In this document: positions 24,434 through 32,735 of the stretch, in pieces | Numbering within the stretch: the stretch's first letter is position 1 | Layout: each line of letters opens with the position of its first letter | From: UBA8437 sp003445035 | GTDB taxonomy: Bacteria; Planctomycetota; Planctomycetia; Planctomycetales; Planctomycetaceae | NCBI GenBank assembly: GCA_937901285.1 | Contig: CALCHI010000241.1 | Span: 1 to 50,531 of the forward strand | Direction of reading: 5' to 3' | DNA: 50,531 nt | Program-made: the position numbers and the translations under genes | The notes under the pieces: model-generated | What the model was told of the DNA's origin: nothing | Seen by the model: only the letters and a program-made list of their open reading frames with translations | Database searches by the model: none

Positions 24434-25720
24434 ATGGTCTCACCACCACGCCCCATCGAACCGGTCACCCGACCGGTCACCGGTTCGATCCGTCCGCCGG
24501 GGTCCAAGAGCCTGACCAACCGGGCGCTGGTACTGGCCGCAATGGCCCGAGGCGAGTCCCGGCTGAACGGGGTCCTGGAGAGCATCGACACGCGAGTGAT
24601 GCTCGATGGGCTGTCGGCCCTGGGGTTCGGAATCAGCGAGGGGCCGGGCGACGGCGAGGTGCGGATCGTTGGAGCCGGTGGGCGGGTGCCGGCCACGTCG
24701 GCCAACCTGCATCTCGAGAACAGCGGCACCAGCATTCGGTTCCTGACCACGCTGACCACCCTGGGAACCGGCCACTTCACGCTGGACGGCAACTCCCGGA
24801 TGCGGCAGCGACCGATTGGTGACCTGGTCGAGGCCCTCGGCCAACTGCGGGTCGACGTCACTTGTCCCGCCGGAACCGGCTGTCCACCGGTGTCGGTGAC
24901 GTCCGACGGCTTGGCGGGCGGACAGGCGACGCTGGCCGGCAACATCTCGAGCCAGTTCCTCAGCGCCCTGCTGATGACCGCCCCCTCGGCAGCCGCACCG
25001 GTCACGCTGGTCGTCGACGGCCCCCTGGTTTCAAGACCCTACATCGACATGACCCTGGCCTTGATGAGACGCATGGGTGCGGAGGTGATCGAGGATCCCC
25101 GGGGCAGCTTCACGGTGTCGCCCACCGGGTACGACGCCATCGAACTCGAGATCGAACCCGACGCTTCGGCAGCCAGCTACTTCCTGGCCGCTGCAGCAGT
25201 AACTGGTGGCCGGGTGACCGTCGAGGGCCTGGGCCCCGGGGCTCTGCAGGGCGACGTGGCGTTTGCCGATTGCCTGGCCCGAATGGGGTGCACCGTCGAG
25301 ACGACTCCCGAGGGGCTTCGTGTCACCGGCGGCAACCTGGTGGGGATCGACGTCGACATGAATGCGATCAGCGACACCGCCCAGACACTGGCGGTGGTGG
25401 CCGCTTTTGCCGAGGGTCCGACCCGTATCCGCGGAATCGCTCATGTTCGCCACAAGGAGACCGACCGGGTGACCGCGACGGTGACCGAACTGCAACGGCT
25501 GGGCCTGGCCGTCGACGAACACGACGATGGTCTGACGGTCCATCCCGGGCCGCTTTCCGCCGGAGAAATCCAGACCTACGACGACCACCGGATGGCGATG
25601 AGCTTTGCTGTGGCCGGTCTCGCCTCACCGGGAATCGTCATCGCCGACCCGGACTGCACCGCGAAGACCTACCCCGGCTTCTTCGAGGATCTCGAGCGGC
25701 TGTGCGAGGACGGCCGATGA
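24434..25720 (+). CDS. aroA: 3-phosphoshikimate 1-carboxyvinyltransferase (EPSP synthase)
   Basis: The 428-residue enzyme transfers the enolpyruvyl group of PEP to shikimate-3-phosphate, the sixth step of the shikimate pathway, in the cytoplasm. Diagnostic motifs are all present: RPPGSKSLTNRALVLAA with Lys25, Ser26 and Arg30; LENSGTSIRFL; RMRQRPIGDL; AGNISSQFLSALLM; SRPYIDMT; NAISDTAQT with the catalytic Asp314; IRGIAHVRHKETDR; and TYDDHRMAMSFAVAGL. Length is normal. The stop overlaps the start of rsmB (ATGA at 25717-25720), so the two are translationally coupled. No Shine-Dalgarno of note precedes the ATG at 24434. Confidence 0.97.
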   Translation: MVSPPRPIEPVTRPVTGSIRPPGSKSLTNRALVLAAMARGESRLNGVLESIDTRVMLDGLSALGFGISEGPGDGEVRIVGAGGRVPATSANLHLENSGTSIRFLTTLTTLGTGHFTLDGNSRMRQRPIGDLVEALGQLRVDVTCPAGTGCPPVSVTSDGLAGGQATLAGNISSQFLSALLMTAPSAAAPVTLVVDGPLVSRPYIDMTLALMRRMGAEVIEDPRGSFTVSPTGYDAIELEIEPDASAASYFLAAAAVTGGRVTVEGLGPGALQGDVAFADCLARMGCTVETTPEGLRVTGGNLVGIDVDMNAISDTAQTLAVVAAFAEGPTRIRGIAHVRHKETDRVTATVTELQRLGLAVDEHDDGLTVHPGPLSAGEIQTYDDHRMAMSFAVAGLASPGIVIADPDCTAKTYPGFFEDLERLCEDGR

Positions 25721-27090
25721 CACCTCCCCCGAAAACGGCCCGGCAGATCGCCTTCAATGTGCTCCAGCAGTGGCGGCAGACAGGCAAGTTCGCTGGCCCG
25801 ATGCTCGAATCGGCCTTCTCGCGGACGAAGGATCTCCTTCCGTCCGACCGGGGATTGTCCAGCGAACTGGTCTACGGGGTGATCCGTCGGCAGGCAACTC
25901 TCGACGCCGTCCTCAAACCGCGACTGAAGCGACCGCCCGACCAGGTCGAACCGCCACTGTGGACGCTGCTGCAACTGGGCACCTACCAGTTGCTGTTCTT
26001 CTCACCCAATTCTCACCACGCGGCGGTTCACGAGACCGTCGAGTTGTCCCGGTGGCTGGAGAAATCTCGCTGGACCGGATTCGCTAACGGCGTGCTGCGA
26101 TCGGTGCAGCGCGACATCTCCGACAAACCGGCCAACACGGCGGCAGCCGACACAATCCCCACCCGACCGGACCAATTCCTGCGGCTGGCCAGCCCGCTGA
26201 TGCCCGATCCCGTCAATGATCCGAACCGATACATCGCCGCCGCCGGCAGCCTGCCAGGCTGGCTGGTTGACAACTGGTCATCGCGATTCGACTTCGACGA
26301 ACTGCTGCGGATGGCCGTGTGGTTCAACACTCCGGCAGCGACCTGGCTGCGAGTCAACACGTTGCGGACCGATGGCCCGCAACTGGTGGCCGACCTCATC
26401 GCGGCGAACATCGACGCAACGTTCGACGACAGCCAACAAATGGTTCGCCTGGGCAGCACCGCCCACGTGCCGAGCCTGCCGGGTTTCGGTGACGGCCACT
26501 TCACCGTGCAGGATCCCTCGGCCGCCTCGGCGGCCAGGCTGCTGGCTCCCGTGCCCGGCCAGCAGGTTCTCGATCTGTGCGCGGCGCCGGGAACCAAGTC
26601 GACTCACCTGGCTGAACTGATGGAGAACCGAGGCCAGGTGGTGGCAGCCGACTCCCACCCCGGACGACTCGAACTCATCGCTCCTGCAGCAAACCGTTTG
26701 GGGCTGTCGATCATCGAATCGGTGCCCGTGGACGAATCGGGCGAAAATCTGCCAGCGGGACCGTTCGATGCGGTGCTGGTCGATGTGCCCTGCTCCAACA
26801 CCGGGGTCCTGGGCAAACGTCCCGAAGCCCGCTGGCGGCTGGAACCCGATGAACCCGAACGACTCTCCGGGCTGCAATGGAACCTGCTGGAACGCGCCGC
26901 CGAGAGACTGGGTCCGGGCGGTCGGCTGGTCTACTCGACCTGCAGTATCGAGCCGATCGAAAACGAAGACCTGGTGGCAAAGTTCCTGGAGAAACGTCCC
27001 GAGTTCGAGCAAATCGACGTCAGGCGACATGTCCCCGGTTGTCCCGGAGACGGTGGGTTCCAGGTGCTGCTGACACGCGGCAACGGCTGA
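25717..27090 (+). CDS. rsmB: 16S rRNA (cytosine967-C5)-methyltransferase
   Basis: This is 457 residues. The N-terminal 150 residues form a NusB-like domain (ARQIAFNVLQQWRQTG, DRGLSSELVYGVIRRQ, LGTYQLLFF). The Rossmann methyltransferase domain has motif I VLDLCAAPGTKSTHLAEL (about 284), motif IV DVPCSNTGVLGKRPEARW with Cys359, and motif VI YSTCSIEPIENE with Cys409, the two-cysteine signature of m5C RNA methyltransferases. RsmB modifies C967 of 16S rRNA. Its ATG overlaps the aroA stop by four bases. Other Fmu-family targets remain possible, but the NusB domain strongly favours RsmB. Confidence 0.94.
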   Translation: MTPPPKTARQIAFNVLQQWRQTGKFAGPMLESAFSRTKDLLPSDRGLSSELVYGVIRRQATLDAVLKPRLKRPPDQVEPPLWTLLQLGTYQLLFFSPNSHHAAVHETVELSRWLEKSRWTGFANGVLRSVQRDISDKPANTAAADTIPTRPDQFLRLASPLMPDPVNDPNRYIAAAGSLPGWLVDNWSSRFDFDELLRMAVWFNTPAATWLRVNTLRTDGPQLVADLIAANIDATFDDSQQMVRLGSTAHVPSLPGFGDGHFTVQDPSAASAARLLAPVPGQQVLDLCAAPGTKSTHLAELMENRGQVVAADSHPGRLELIAPAANRLGLSIIESVPVDESGENLPAGPFDAVLVDVPCSNTGVLGKRPEARWRLEPDEPERLSGLQWNLLERAAERLGPGGRLVYSTCSIEPIENEDLVAKFLEKRPEFEQIDVRRHVPGCPGDGGFQVLLTRGNG

Positions 27091-27105
27091 GCCAAGCCCG
27101 GTCGC

Positions 27106-27135
27106 TTGTCCACGGCTCGCGCGGCGGATTACACT
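27106..27135 (+). promoter_or_regulatory. Candidate sigma-70 promoter for the LRR gene
   Basis: TTGTCC at 27106-27111 and TACACT at 27130-27135 are separated by 18 bp and lie 60 bp before the ATG at 27196. Each hexamer matches the housekeeping consensus at four of six positions. It is unverified. Confidence 0.35.
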
Positions 27136-27195
27136 GAGGAAACCAAGATGACCTCAAAAGACAGTCCTCACAAGAGTCACCCGGGAACACTCATC

Positions 27196-28119
27196 ATGCG
27201 TCGACTGACCAGCCTCTTCACTCTGACCGCCCTCCTGTTGATCGTCCTCGGTGGACCCGCCACCGCCCAGGACAAGAAAGCCAAGAAAGACAAGAAGGCC
27301 GCCAAGAAAGCTCCGGCGGCCAAGAAGATTTTCCCCGATGCGAAACTCCAGGCGGTCATCACGGCGATCCTGAAGAAAAAGCAGGCCAAGACCGACCCGA
27401 TCAAGGAAGCCGACCTGAAGACGATCTTCTTTCTCGAGGCACCCGGCAAGGAGATCACCAACCTGTCCGGCCTGGAGAAATGTCCGAACCTGGCCCTGAT
27501 CAACCTCTCGAAGAACGGCATCAGTGACCTCAAGCCGCTTGCCGGCCTCAAGAACGTTCAGTCGCTGGACCTTTCGAAGAACAAGATCACCGACGTCACT
27601 CCGCTGAAGGGCCTGGCCAAGTTGCAGTACCTGCAGCTGGAGCACAACCAGGTGGCCAAGCTCGACGGCCTGGGCGGTCTGAAAAAACTCTCGGCCCTGT
27701 ACCTCAGCAACAACAAGGTCGGCTCGGTCGCCCCGTTGAAGGGTCTCGAAAAGCTCTCGAGTCTCTATCTCGACAACAACAAGGTCGCCGACCTGGCCCC
27801 GCTGAAGGGCCTCAAGTGGGTCGCCAACCTCGCGCTGCGAAACAACCAGGTCAAGGACGTCGCGGCCCTGGGAAGCATGACTGAGCTGCGGTACACGTTC
27901 CTGGAGGGCAACAAGGTGACCGACCTCGGTCCCCTGGTGACAATGGCCCAGAAGGACGCCAAGGGTGACCGCAGGTTCGCTCCCTACTGGAACCTCTACG
28001 TCTCGGGCAACCCGCTCTCGGACGCTGCCAAGGGCGGCCAGATTGCCGCCTTGAAGAAGGTCGGCGTGCGAGTCGACCCGAAGCCTAAGTCGAAGAAGAA
28101 GAGCAAGAAGAAGAAGTAG
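27196..28119 (+). CDS. Secreted leucine-rich-repeat protein with lysine-rich ends
   Basis: The 307-residue product starts at ATG 27196, which opens a signal peptide (MRRLTSLFTLTALLLIVLGG, cleavage after ATA about residue 24); earlier in-frame ATGs give no signal. The mature N-terminus is very lysine-rich (DKKAKKDKKAAKKAPAAKK). A helical cap (about 45-85) precedes about eight internalin-type repeats of 21-22 residues (pattern L-x-x-L-x-x-L-x-L-x-x-N-x-I/V-x-D, residues 86-275). The tail is KPKSKKKSKKKK. Internalin-like LRRs mediate protein binding, so a periplasmic or surface adhesion or scaffolding role is likely. The polybasic ends would favour contact with acidic polymers. Confidence 0.85.
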   Translation: MRRLTSLFTLTALLLIVLGGPATAQDKKAKKDKKAAKKAPAAKKIFPDAKLQAVITAILKKKQAKTDPIKEADLKTIFFLEAPGKEITNLSGLEKCPNLALINLSKNGISDLKPLAGLKNVQSLDLSKNKITDVTPLKGLAKLQYLQLEHNQVAKLDGLGGLKKLSALYLSNNKVGSVAPLKGLEKLSSLYLDNNKVADLAPLKGLKWVANLALRNNQVKDVAALGSMTELRYTFLEGNKVTDLGPLVTMAQKDAKGDRRFAPYWNLYVSGNPLSDAAKGGQIAALKKVGVRVDPKPKSKKKSKKKK

Positions 28120-28148
28120 CATCGCCGGCCTGGGACCGGGACCGGGTC

Positions 28149-28901
28149 TCAGCCGTTTTCACCGCCGCCGCGCAGTCGCCACGACGAATTGGGCGCCGCC
28201 TGTGCCGCGCAGACCGGCACCACCTCGGTCAGGCTGATGGCGCCGTTGAAGCACACGTCGACATCTCCTCCGGGATCACGCGGGCGATTGTAGTAGTCGA
28301 TTCCGTAGAGCACGCCCTGCCCGGCCGGGTGATAGGCAACCGGAAGGGGGTGAGGATCGAGTGAGCACTCGACCAGCTGTGGCTCCCCGGTCACCTCACG
28401 CGGATCGGGAAAGTTGACATTGAAATACCCTCCTGTGGCCGGACGCCGTTGCAGCAGTTCCTCGAGCGTCCCGCGGAGCATCGGCGCCACCGTCGACCAG
28501 TCAAAGGGACCGTAGTGACGAATGAACAACGACAGGGCGATCGCCGGCACGTGGAACAGCCCCGCCTCCCGGGTCGCTCCCACCGTTCCGGACATGTAGA
28601 CATCGACCCCGAGATTGGCTCCGGCATTGACCCCCGAAAGCACCCAATCGACCTCGAGCTGCTGCTCGATCAACCCGATGCGGACGCAGTCGGCGGGGGT
28701 TCCGTTGATCGAGAACTGGTCGCGGCCGTGTGACTGAAGTGTCAGCGGCTTCTCGACCGTCACGCGGTGACTGCAGCCGGAGAGCGGTCCGTCGGGAGCC
28801 ACGACCACCACTTCGCCGAATTCCGCCGCCACCTCCGCCAACAACTCCAGCCCCGGTGCCCCGATCCCGTCATCGTTTGTCAGCAGAAATCTCATCGGCA
28901 T
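28149..28901 (-). CDS. surE: 5'/3'-nucleotidase SurE
   Basis: This is a 250-residue metal-dependent phosphatase acting on nucleoside monophosphates. The metal-binding start RFLLTNDDGIGAPGLELL supplies Asp10 and Asp11; Ser41 lies in GPLSGCSHRVT and Asn92/Asn96 in LSGVNAGANLGVDVYMSGTV, all standard SurE ligands. Length is normal. SurE often neighbours an L-isoaspartyl methyltransferase gene in stress-survival clusters, but here it is alone, convergent with the LRR gene (29 bp gap) and divergent from the cyclodeaminase-family gene. Confidence 0.95.
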   Translation of the reverse strand: MPMRFLLTNDDGIGAPGLELLAEVAAEFGEVVVVAPDGPLSGCSHRVTVEKPLTLQSHGRDQFSINGTPADCVRIGLIEQQLEVDWVLSGVNAGANLGVDVYMSGTVGATREAGLFHVPAIALSLFIRHYGPFDWSTVAPMLRGTLEELLQRRPATGGYFNVNFPDPREVTGEPQLVECSLDPHPLPVAYHPAGQGVLYGIDYYNRPRDPGGDVDVCFNGAISLTEVVPVCAAQAAPNSSWRLRGGGENG

Positions 28902-28987
28902 CGGCTCGAACTGGCGGTGACGGGGGACTGGCGTAGAATCGACGCGGCCGAGTGTAACAACTGCGATTGTTGGCGGGGAGCAGGTCG

Positions 28988-29923
28988 ATGACGGTGCGAG
29001 TGCTGGGTGACGGGGATGTCGAGCGACTGATCACGATGTCCGAGTCGGTCGAGGTGATGGCCGAGGCGTGTCGCCGGCACGCGGCCGGCACGCAGACGGC
29101 CCCGGCCCGGCTGGCGGCCCCCCTGGAGTGGGGCCAGTTGGTCTTCACAGCCGGTGCCTACACCGATCCGGCCGGAGGCCGAATCGGCTTTCGCGTCTAC
29201 GACATGGCCCACTTCGGCAGCGCCGAGCGGGACGAACTGGTCGCCGTCTTCGATACCGCCAACGGGTCGCTACTCGGGCTGGTTGCCGGCACCGCCCTGG
29301 GGCCGTTGCGAACCGGGGCCCTTGGCGGAGTCGCCATCGACACCCTGGCCCGGACCGACGCCGAAACGCTCGGCCTGGTCGGCACCGGCAAACAGGCCCG
29401 CACCCAGCTGGAGGCCGCTTGTGCCGTGAGGAGATTCACTCGGATCCGTGCCTTCAGTCGAACCGAGGCACGTCGCCGGGAGTTCTGTCGCGAGATGTCC
29501 GGGACGGTCGGCGTGGACATCGAGCCGGCCGATTCGGCTCAACAGGCGGTGTCCGACGCCGACGTGGTGATCTGTTCGACAGTCAGCGACAGCCCGGTGC
29601 TCGAGGCCGACTGGATCGCAGCGGGAACCCACGTGCAGAACGTCGGCCCGAAATTCCGCGACAGCAGTGAACTGCCAGCCGCCCTGTACGAAAGGGCCAA
29701 CGTGCTGGTCACCGACGCCCCGGCGCAGTTGGCCGACTACGGCGACCGGTTCCTGGTCGCGGGCACGCCCGACGCCGAACGGGTCGTGTCGTTGGGCGAG
29801 GTGATCTCGGGGGCCGCGGAAGGTCGCTCTGACGACGACCAGGTCACGCTCTTCTGCTCGTTGGGATTGGCCGGCACCGAGGTGGCTTTGGCCGACCGGT
29901 TGCTGGAGTTGGCCGCGACGTAA
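28988..29923 (+). CDS. Ornithine cyclodeaminase / mu-crystallin family NAD(P)-binding protein
   Basis: This is 311 residues from ATG at 28988, which has GGGGAG about 9 bases upstream. The Rossmann region LARTDAETLGLVGTGKQART (G-x-G-x-Q) and the following IRAFSRTEARRREF and DADVVICSTVSDSPVL segments are hallmarks of this family, as is GTHVQNVGPKFRDSSEL. Family members reduce cyclic ketimines or imino acids (mu-crystallin, alanine dehydrogenase, pyrroline-2-carboxylate reductase) or deaminate ornithine. The active-site lysine seen in true ornithine cyclodeaminase is not obvious at the expected place (MAHFGSAERDELVAVFD), so a reductase-type reaction is as likely. It is convergent with the aldo/keto reductase gene. 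Confidence 0.85.
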   Translation: MTVRVLGDGDVERLITMSESVEVMAEACRRHAAGTQTAPARLAAPLEWGQLVFTAGAYTDPAGGRIGFRVYDMAHFGSAERDELVAVFDTANGSLLGLVAGTALGPLRTGALGGVAIDTLARTDAETLGLVGTGKQARTQLEAACAVRRFTRIRAFSRTEARRREFCREMSGTVGVDIEPADSAQQAVSDADVVICSTVSDSPVLEADWIAAGTHVQNVGPKFRDSSELPAALYERANVLVTDAPAQLADYGDRFLVAGTPDAERVVSLGEVISGAAEGRSDDDQVTLFCSLGLAGTEVALADRLLELAAT

Positions 29924-29946
29924 CGCGAGCGACCACGACACCGTCA

Positions 29947-30699
29947 TCACCCGGCCGCGGCCACATTCTCGGCCAGGTGCCCGGCATCCAGGCTTCCGAC
30001 GACCAGGGAGCTGACACCCGGCTGATCGAGCACGAACCGGATCGATTCGGCCGGTGGCAGACGCCCGGAAGCGAGTCCCTTTTTGACGACCACACCGATG
30101 CCCCGCTGGTGGGCCTCGCGGATCACCGGTTCGTGCGAGCGATCCTCCCGGTGATACTCGACCATCAGCACGTCGGCCCACTCGATCGCCCGACGCGCCC
30201 CGTCGACGGTTTTTCCCGAAAAGCCAATCGCCCTCACCCGGCCCTCGGCCTTCAGTTCCAGAAGTGTCTCCACCACGCCGGTGGCGTCCTGGATCGGCAG
30301 GTCCCGGCCATCGGAATGAACCAGGACCACGTCCAGTATCTCGCGACCCAATCGTCGCGCGCTCCGTTCGACACTCTCCCGGGTCGCCTCGGCGGAAAAG
30401 TCGAACCGGGACACACCGTCCTGGAACGTCTCGCCGACCTTGGTCGAGATCACCGGTCGGGACGGGTGGTCGGCCAGGACCCGTCCGAGGCGTTCTTCAC
30501 TGAGTCCGTAGGCCGGAGCGGTGTCGATGTAGTTGATGCCCAGCCCCAGGACCCGGTCCAACAAATCCCCGACACGCGATTCGTCGGGCAACTCGTAGGC
30601 CCGCTCGTACTTGGCCCCCTGGTTACGACCGATCTTGAACGCCCCGAATCCCAGCGGAGAAACCTCCAGGCCGGTGCGTCCCAGCGGGCGAGTGTTCAT
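29947..30699 (-). CDS. Aldo/keto reductase
   Basis: This is 250 residues from ATG at 30699 (MNTRPLGRTGLEVSPLGFGA). A longer frame to 30828 would overlap the upstream gene and lacks family similarity. The catalytic tetrad is complete: Asp59 and Tyr64 in NYIDTAPAYGLSEERLG, Lys87 in VISTKVGE and His128 in VVLVHSDG. NADPH-binding residues are in the C-terminal VSSLVVGSLDAGHLAENV. It is slightly shorter than the usual 300-330 residues. It would reduce an aldehyde or ketone in the cytoplasm; the substrate is unknown. It follows the FAD oxidoreductase gene by 35 bp and is probably in the same transcript with it and RidA. Confidence 0.88.
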   Translation of the reverse strand: MNTRPLGRTGLEVSPLGFGAFKIGRNQGAKYERAYELPDESRVGDLLDRVLGLGINYIDTAPAYGLSEERLGRVLADHPSRPVISTKVGETFQDGVSRFDFSAEATRESVERSARRLGREILDVVLVHSDGRDLPIQDATGVVETLLELKAEGRVRAIGFSGKTVDGARRAIEWADVLMVEYHREDRSHEPVIREAHQRGIGVVVKKGLASGRLPPAESIRFVLDQPGVSSLVVGSLDAGHLAENVAAAG

Positions 30700-30734
30700 G
30701 TTCGGGTCCCGGATATCACAACCGGCGTTGGTTC

Positions 30735-31985
30735 TCAGGCGGCCTGACGTGAAGCCGCTGCGGCCATCACCGGCAACCAGTCGGTCGCCGTCTCCCACGG
30801 AGGTTGAGCCACTTCCGGACGCGGCCAATCGATCGCCTCGAGATCCACCGAAACACCGGGGACGGCTGGGGGTGCCATTCGATCCAGGACACCGGCAACC
30901 TGCGCGGCGAGCGCCGGCGCCAGGGCCAGCTTGGTCGGCCAGGCCGTGATCGTGTTCCCGTCGATCAGCAGGCTCTGGGTCTCGGGACGTCGTCCGCCTT
31001 CGGTCGCCGCTTCGGCACGGTCCACCCGGAAAGATGTCGCCTCCAGCGGCGCCAGGTCCAGCCCCGGCAGGACCTCGGCCAGTTCCCTCGCGGCGTGGGC
31101 AACCAGTTCCCGCCGCCCCATCGACACGCCGTCCTCGGCCACCTGTCCGCCCAGTTGCCAGACGGTGCGACCAGCCGGGTCGACCGACGAGGTGATCGTC
31201 ATTCGCGTGTGGGCACCATCGACCTGGTGCCCGCAGAGTTCCGGCAGTCTTCCGGCTTCGCCTCGCACCATCACCATGTGCAGCGGTCGTCTCTGCATTG
31301 CCCCGGTGGCCAGCCCCGCCCGCTCACGGAGCATCGCGTTGCCAGATCCGGCAGCCAACACAACAGACCGGGGAGCGATTTGCAGCGTGGCACCTGGAAG
31401 ACTGTCCCATGGGTGCCGGATTCTCAGTTCGACGACCTGTCCGGGTCCGGCCAGTCGCCAGTCTGTGTGAACCGGGTCGTAGAGGAACAGCCGGTGGGGA
31501 TGCCGAGCGGCCAGGCTCGCGAGCAGGCTGGCCGGATCGATCACCTGTTCGTCGATCACCGCCACAGAGCCCGAGTGATCGACGAGCACGTCGGGACGTT
31601 CACCTGGTGGGATCATCCGTGGGGTCACTTCGAGTCCCAGGCGCGCCCCGAGAAAACCGAGTCGGGATCCCAGCGATTTCCCGCGCCAGAGCAGGCATGT
31701 CTGGCTGCGGACCGTGACATCACCGAGATCGGGGTCGCGGCGTCCGGCCAGGCAGTCGGCCCAGACACCGGGCATCTGTTTGACACCCAGCGCCGAACCG
31801 GTCGTGCTTCCGGCCAGCGAGTACTTCAGCCCCCCGTGAATGATCCCCTGGGCCGCGATGCTCTGGCCACTTCCCAGTCGCGAAGCCTCCAGCAACACCG
31901 CATCGTGGCCCCGCCGGACGAGTTCATCGAGCAGCCAGAGACCGGCGACGCCGCCGCCGAAGATCACCACGTCCGGTCGTGCCAT
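30735..31985 (-). CDS. FAD-dependent oxidoreductase (DAO family)
   Basis: This is 416 residues. The N-terminal dinucleotide fold VVIFGGGVAGLWLLDELVRR (6-25) with the acidic residue Glu33 binds FAD. The motif SIAAQGIIHGGLKYSLAG (about 42-59) resembles the flavin-contacting loop of glycerol-3-phosphate and L-2-hydroxyglutarate dehydrogenases and amine oxidases of the DAO family. A second signature, APRSVVLAAGSGNAMLRE, lies mid-protein. There is no signal peptide. The substrate could be a hydroxy acid or an amine. A RidA gene 78 bp upstream and a reductase gene downstream on the same strand make amine or amino-acid oxidation to an imine an attractive but unproven reading. Confidence 0.85.
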   Translation of the reverse strand: MARPDVVIFGGGVAGLWLLDELVRRGHDAVLLEASRLGSGQSIAAQGIIHGGLKYSLAGSTTGSALGVKQMPGVWADCLAGRRDPDLGDVTVRSQTCLLWRGKSLGSRLGFLGARLGLEVTPRMIPPGERPDVLVDHSGSVAVIDEQVIDPASLLASLAARHPHRLFLYDPVHTDWRLAGPGQVVELRIRHPWDSLPGATLQIAPRSVVLAAGSGNAMLRERAGLATGAMQRRPLHMVMVRGEAGRLPELCGHQVDGAHTRMTITSSVDPAGRTVWQLGGQVAEDGVSMGRRELVAHAARELAEVLPGLDLAPLEATSFRVDRAEAATEGGRRPETQSLLIDGNTITAWPTKLALAPALAAQVAGVLDRMAPPAVPGVSVDLEAIDWPRPEVAQPPWETATDWLPVMAAAASRQAA

Positions 31986-32063
31986 GGCCTGGGGGTCCTG
32001 GTGGGCCGACGACGCGTCCGCCTGCAGCGACCTTGTACCCGGTGGGGGCGGTCGGAGGAAAGA

Positions 32064-32525
32064 TCAGTCAGCGACCTGGACAATCGCTTCGACCTCGACC
32101 GGGATGTTCCCCGGCAACGCTCCCATGCCAACGGCACTGCGGGCCGCCCGGCCGTTCTCGCCGAACACCTCGACCATCAGGTCGCTGAAACCGTTGATGA
32201 CTTGTGGTTGCGTACCGAAGTCCGGCGTGCAATTGACCATCCCCAGCACCTTGACGAAACGCGCGACGCGGTCCAGGCTTCCGAGGTGGGCACGGAGCGT
32301 GGCGAGGACGGCCAGCCCGACGACACGTGCCGCGGCGTTCGCCTCCTCTTCACCCATCTCCACGCCCACCTTGCCGGCGATCATCGTACCGTCGGTTTGC
32401 ACGGGCCCGTGACCCGAGACGTAACAGATGTCGCCGACCTGCACGACCGGCATGTAGGTGCCGCCGGGAGTCGGAGGTGTGGGCAATTCGAGACCCAGTT
32501 CGGCAATCCTGGCTTCGGCACTCAT
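32064..32525 (-). CDS. RidA/YjgF-family enamine/imine deaminase
   Basis: This is 153 residues from ATG at 32525, which has a strong AGGAG ribosome site 7 bases upstream; the frame extends further upstream without support. The family pattern GDICYVSGHGPVQTDG (31-46), the long helix EANAAARVVGLAVLATLRAH and the C-terminal GRAARSAVGMGALPGNIPVE (126-145) are clear. Arg129 aligns with the arginine that in RidA binds the carboxylate of 2-aminoacrylate-type substrates, so hydrolysis of reactive enamines or imines is plausible. It precedes the FAD oxidoreductase and aldo/keto reductase genes on the same strand. Confidence 0.9.
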   Translation of the reverse strand: MSAEARIAELGLELPTPPTPGGTYMPVVQVGDICYVSGHGPVQTDGTMIAGKVGVEMGEEEANAAARVVGLAVLATLRAHLGSLDRVARFVKVLGMVNCTPDFGTQPQVINGFSDLMVEVFGENGRAARSAVGMGALPGNIPVEVEAIVQVAD

Positions 32526-32640
32526 CGGTTTCTCCTGTTCGACCTCTCGAGATGGCCTACCGGCCAGACGGAATCGGCCCCGAGCATACGGACTGGCATC
32601 GGCCCTGCCAAACCAGAAGCGGCCGCGGAGCGTTAGCCGC

Positions 32641-32668
32641 TTGCACACTGAACATAGAGACTTAGAAT
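32641..32668 (+). promoter_or_regulatory. Candidate sigma-70 promoter for floA
   Basis: TTGCAC (32641-32646) and TAGAAT (32663-32668, five of six consensus positions) are spaced 16 bp and end 67 bp before the floA ATG. The -35 match is weak; the -10 is good. Confidence 0.4.
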
Positions 32669-32735
32669 GGGGCGGTGAGTGTTTCCGCGTCGATCACGCC
32701 GGAACGCAAATTGTGAGTTTCAGGGAATAGACACC

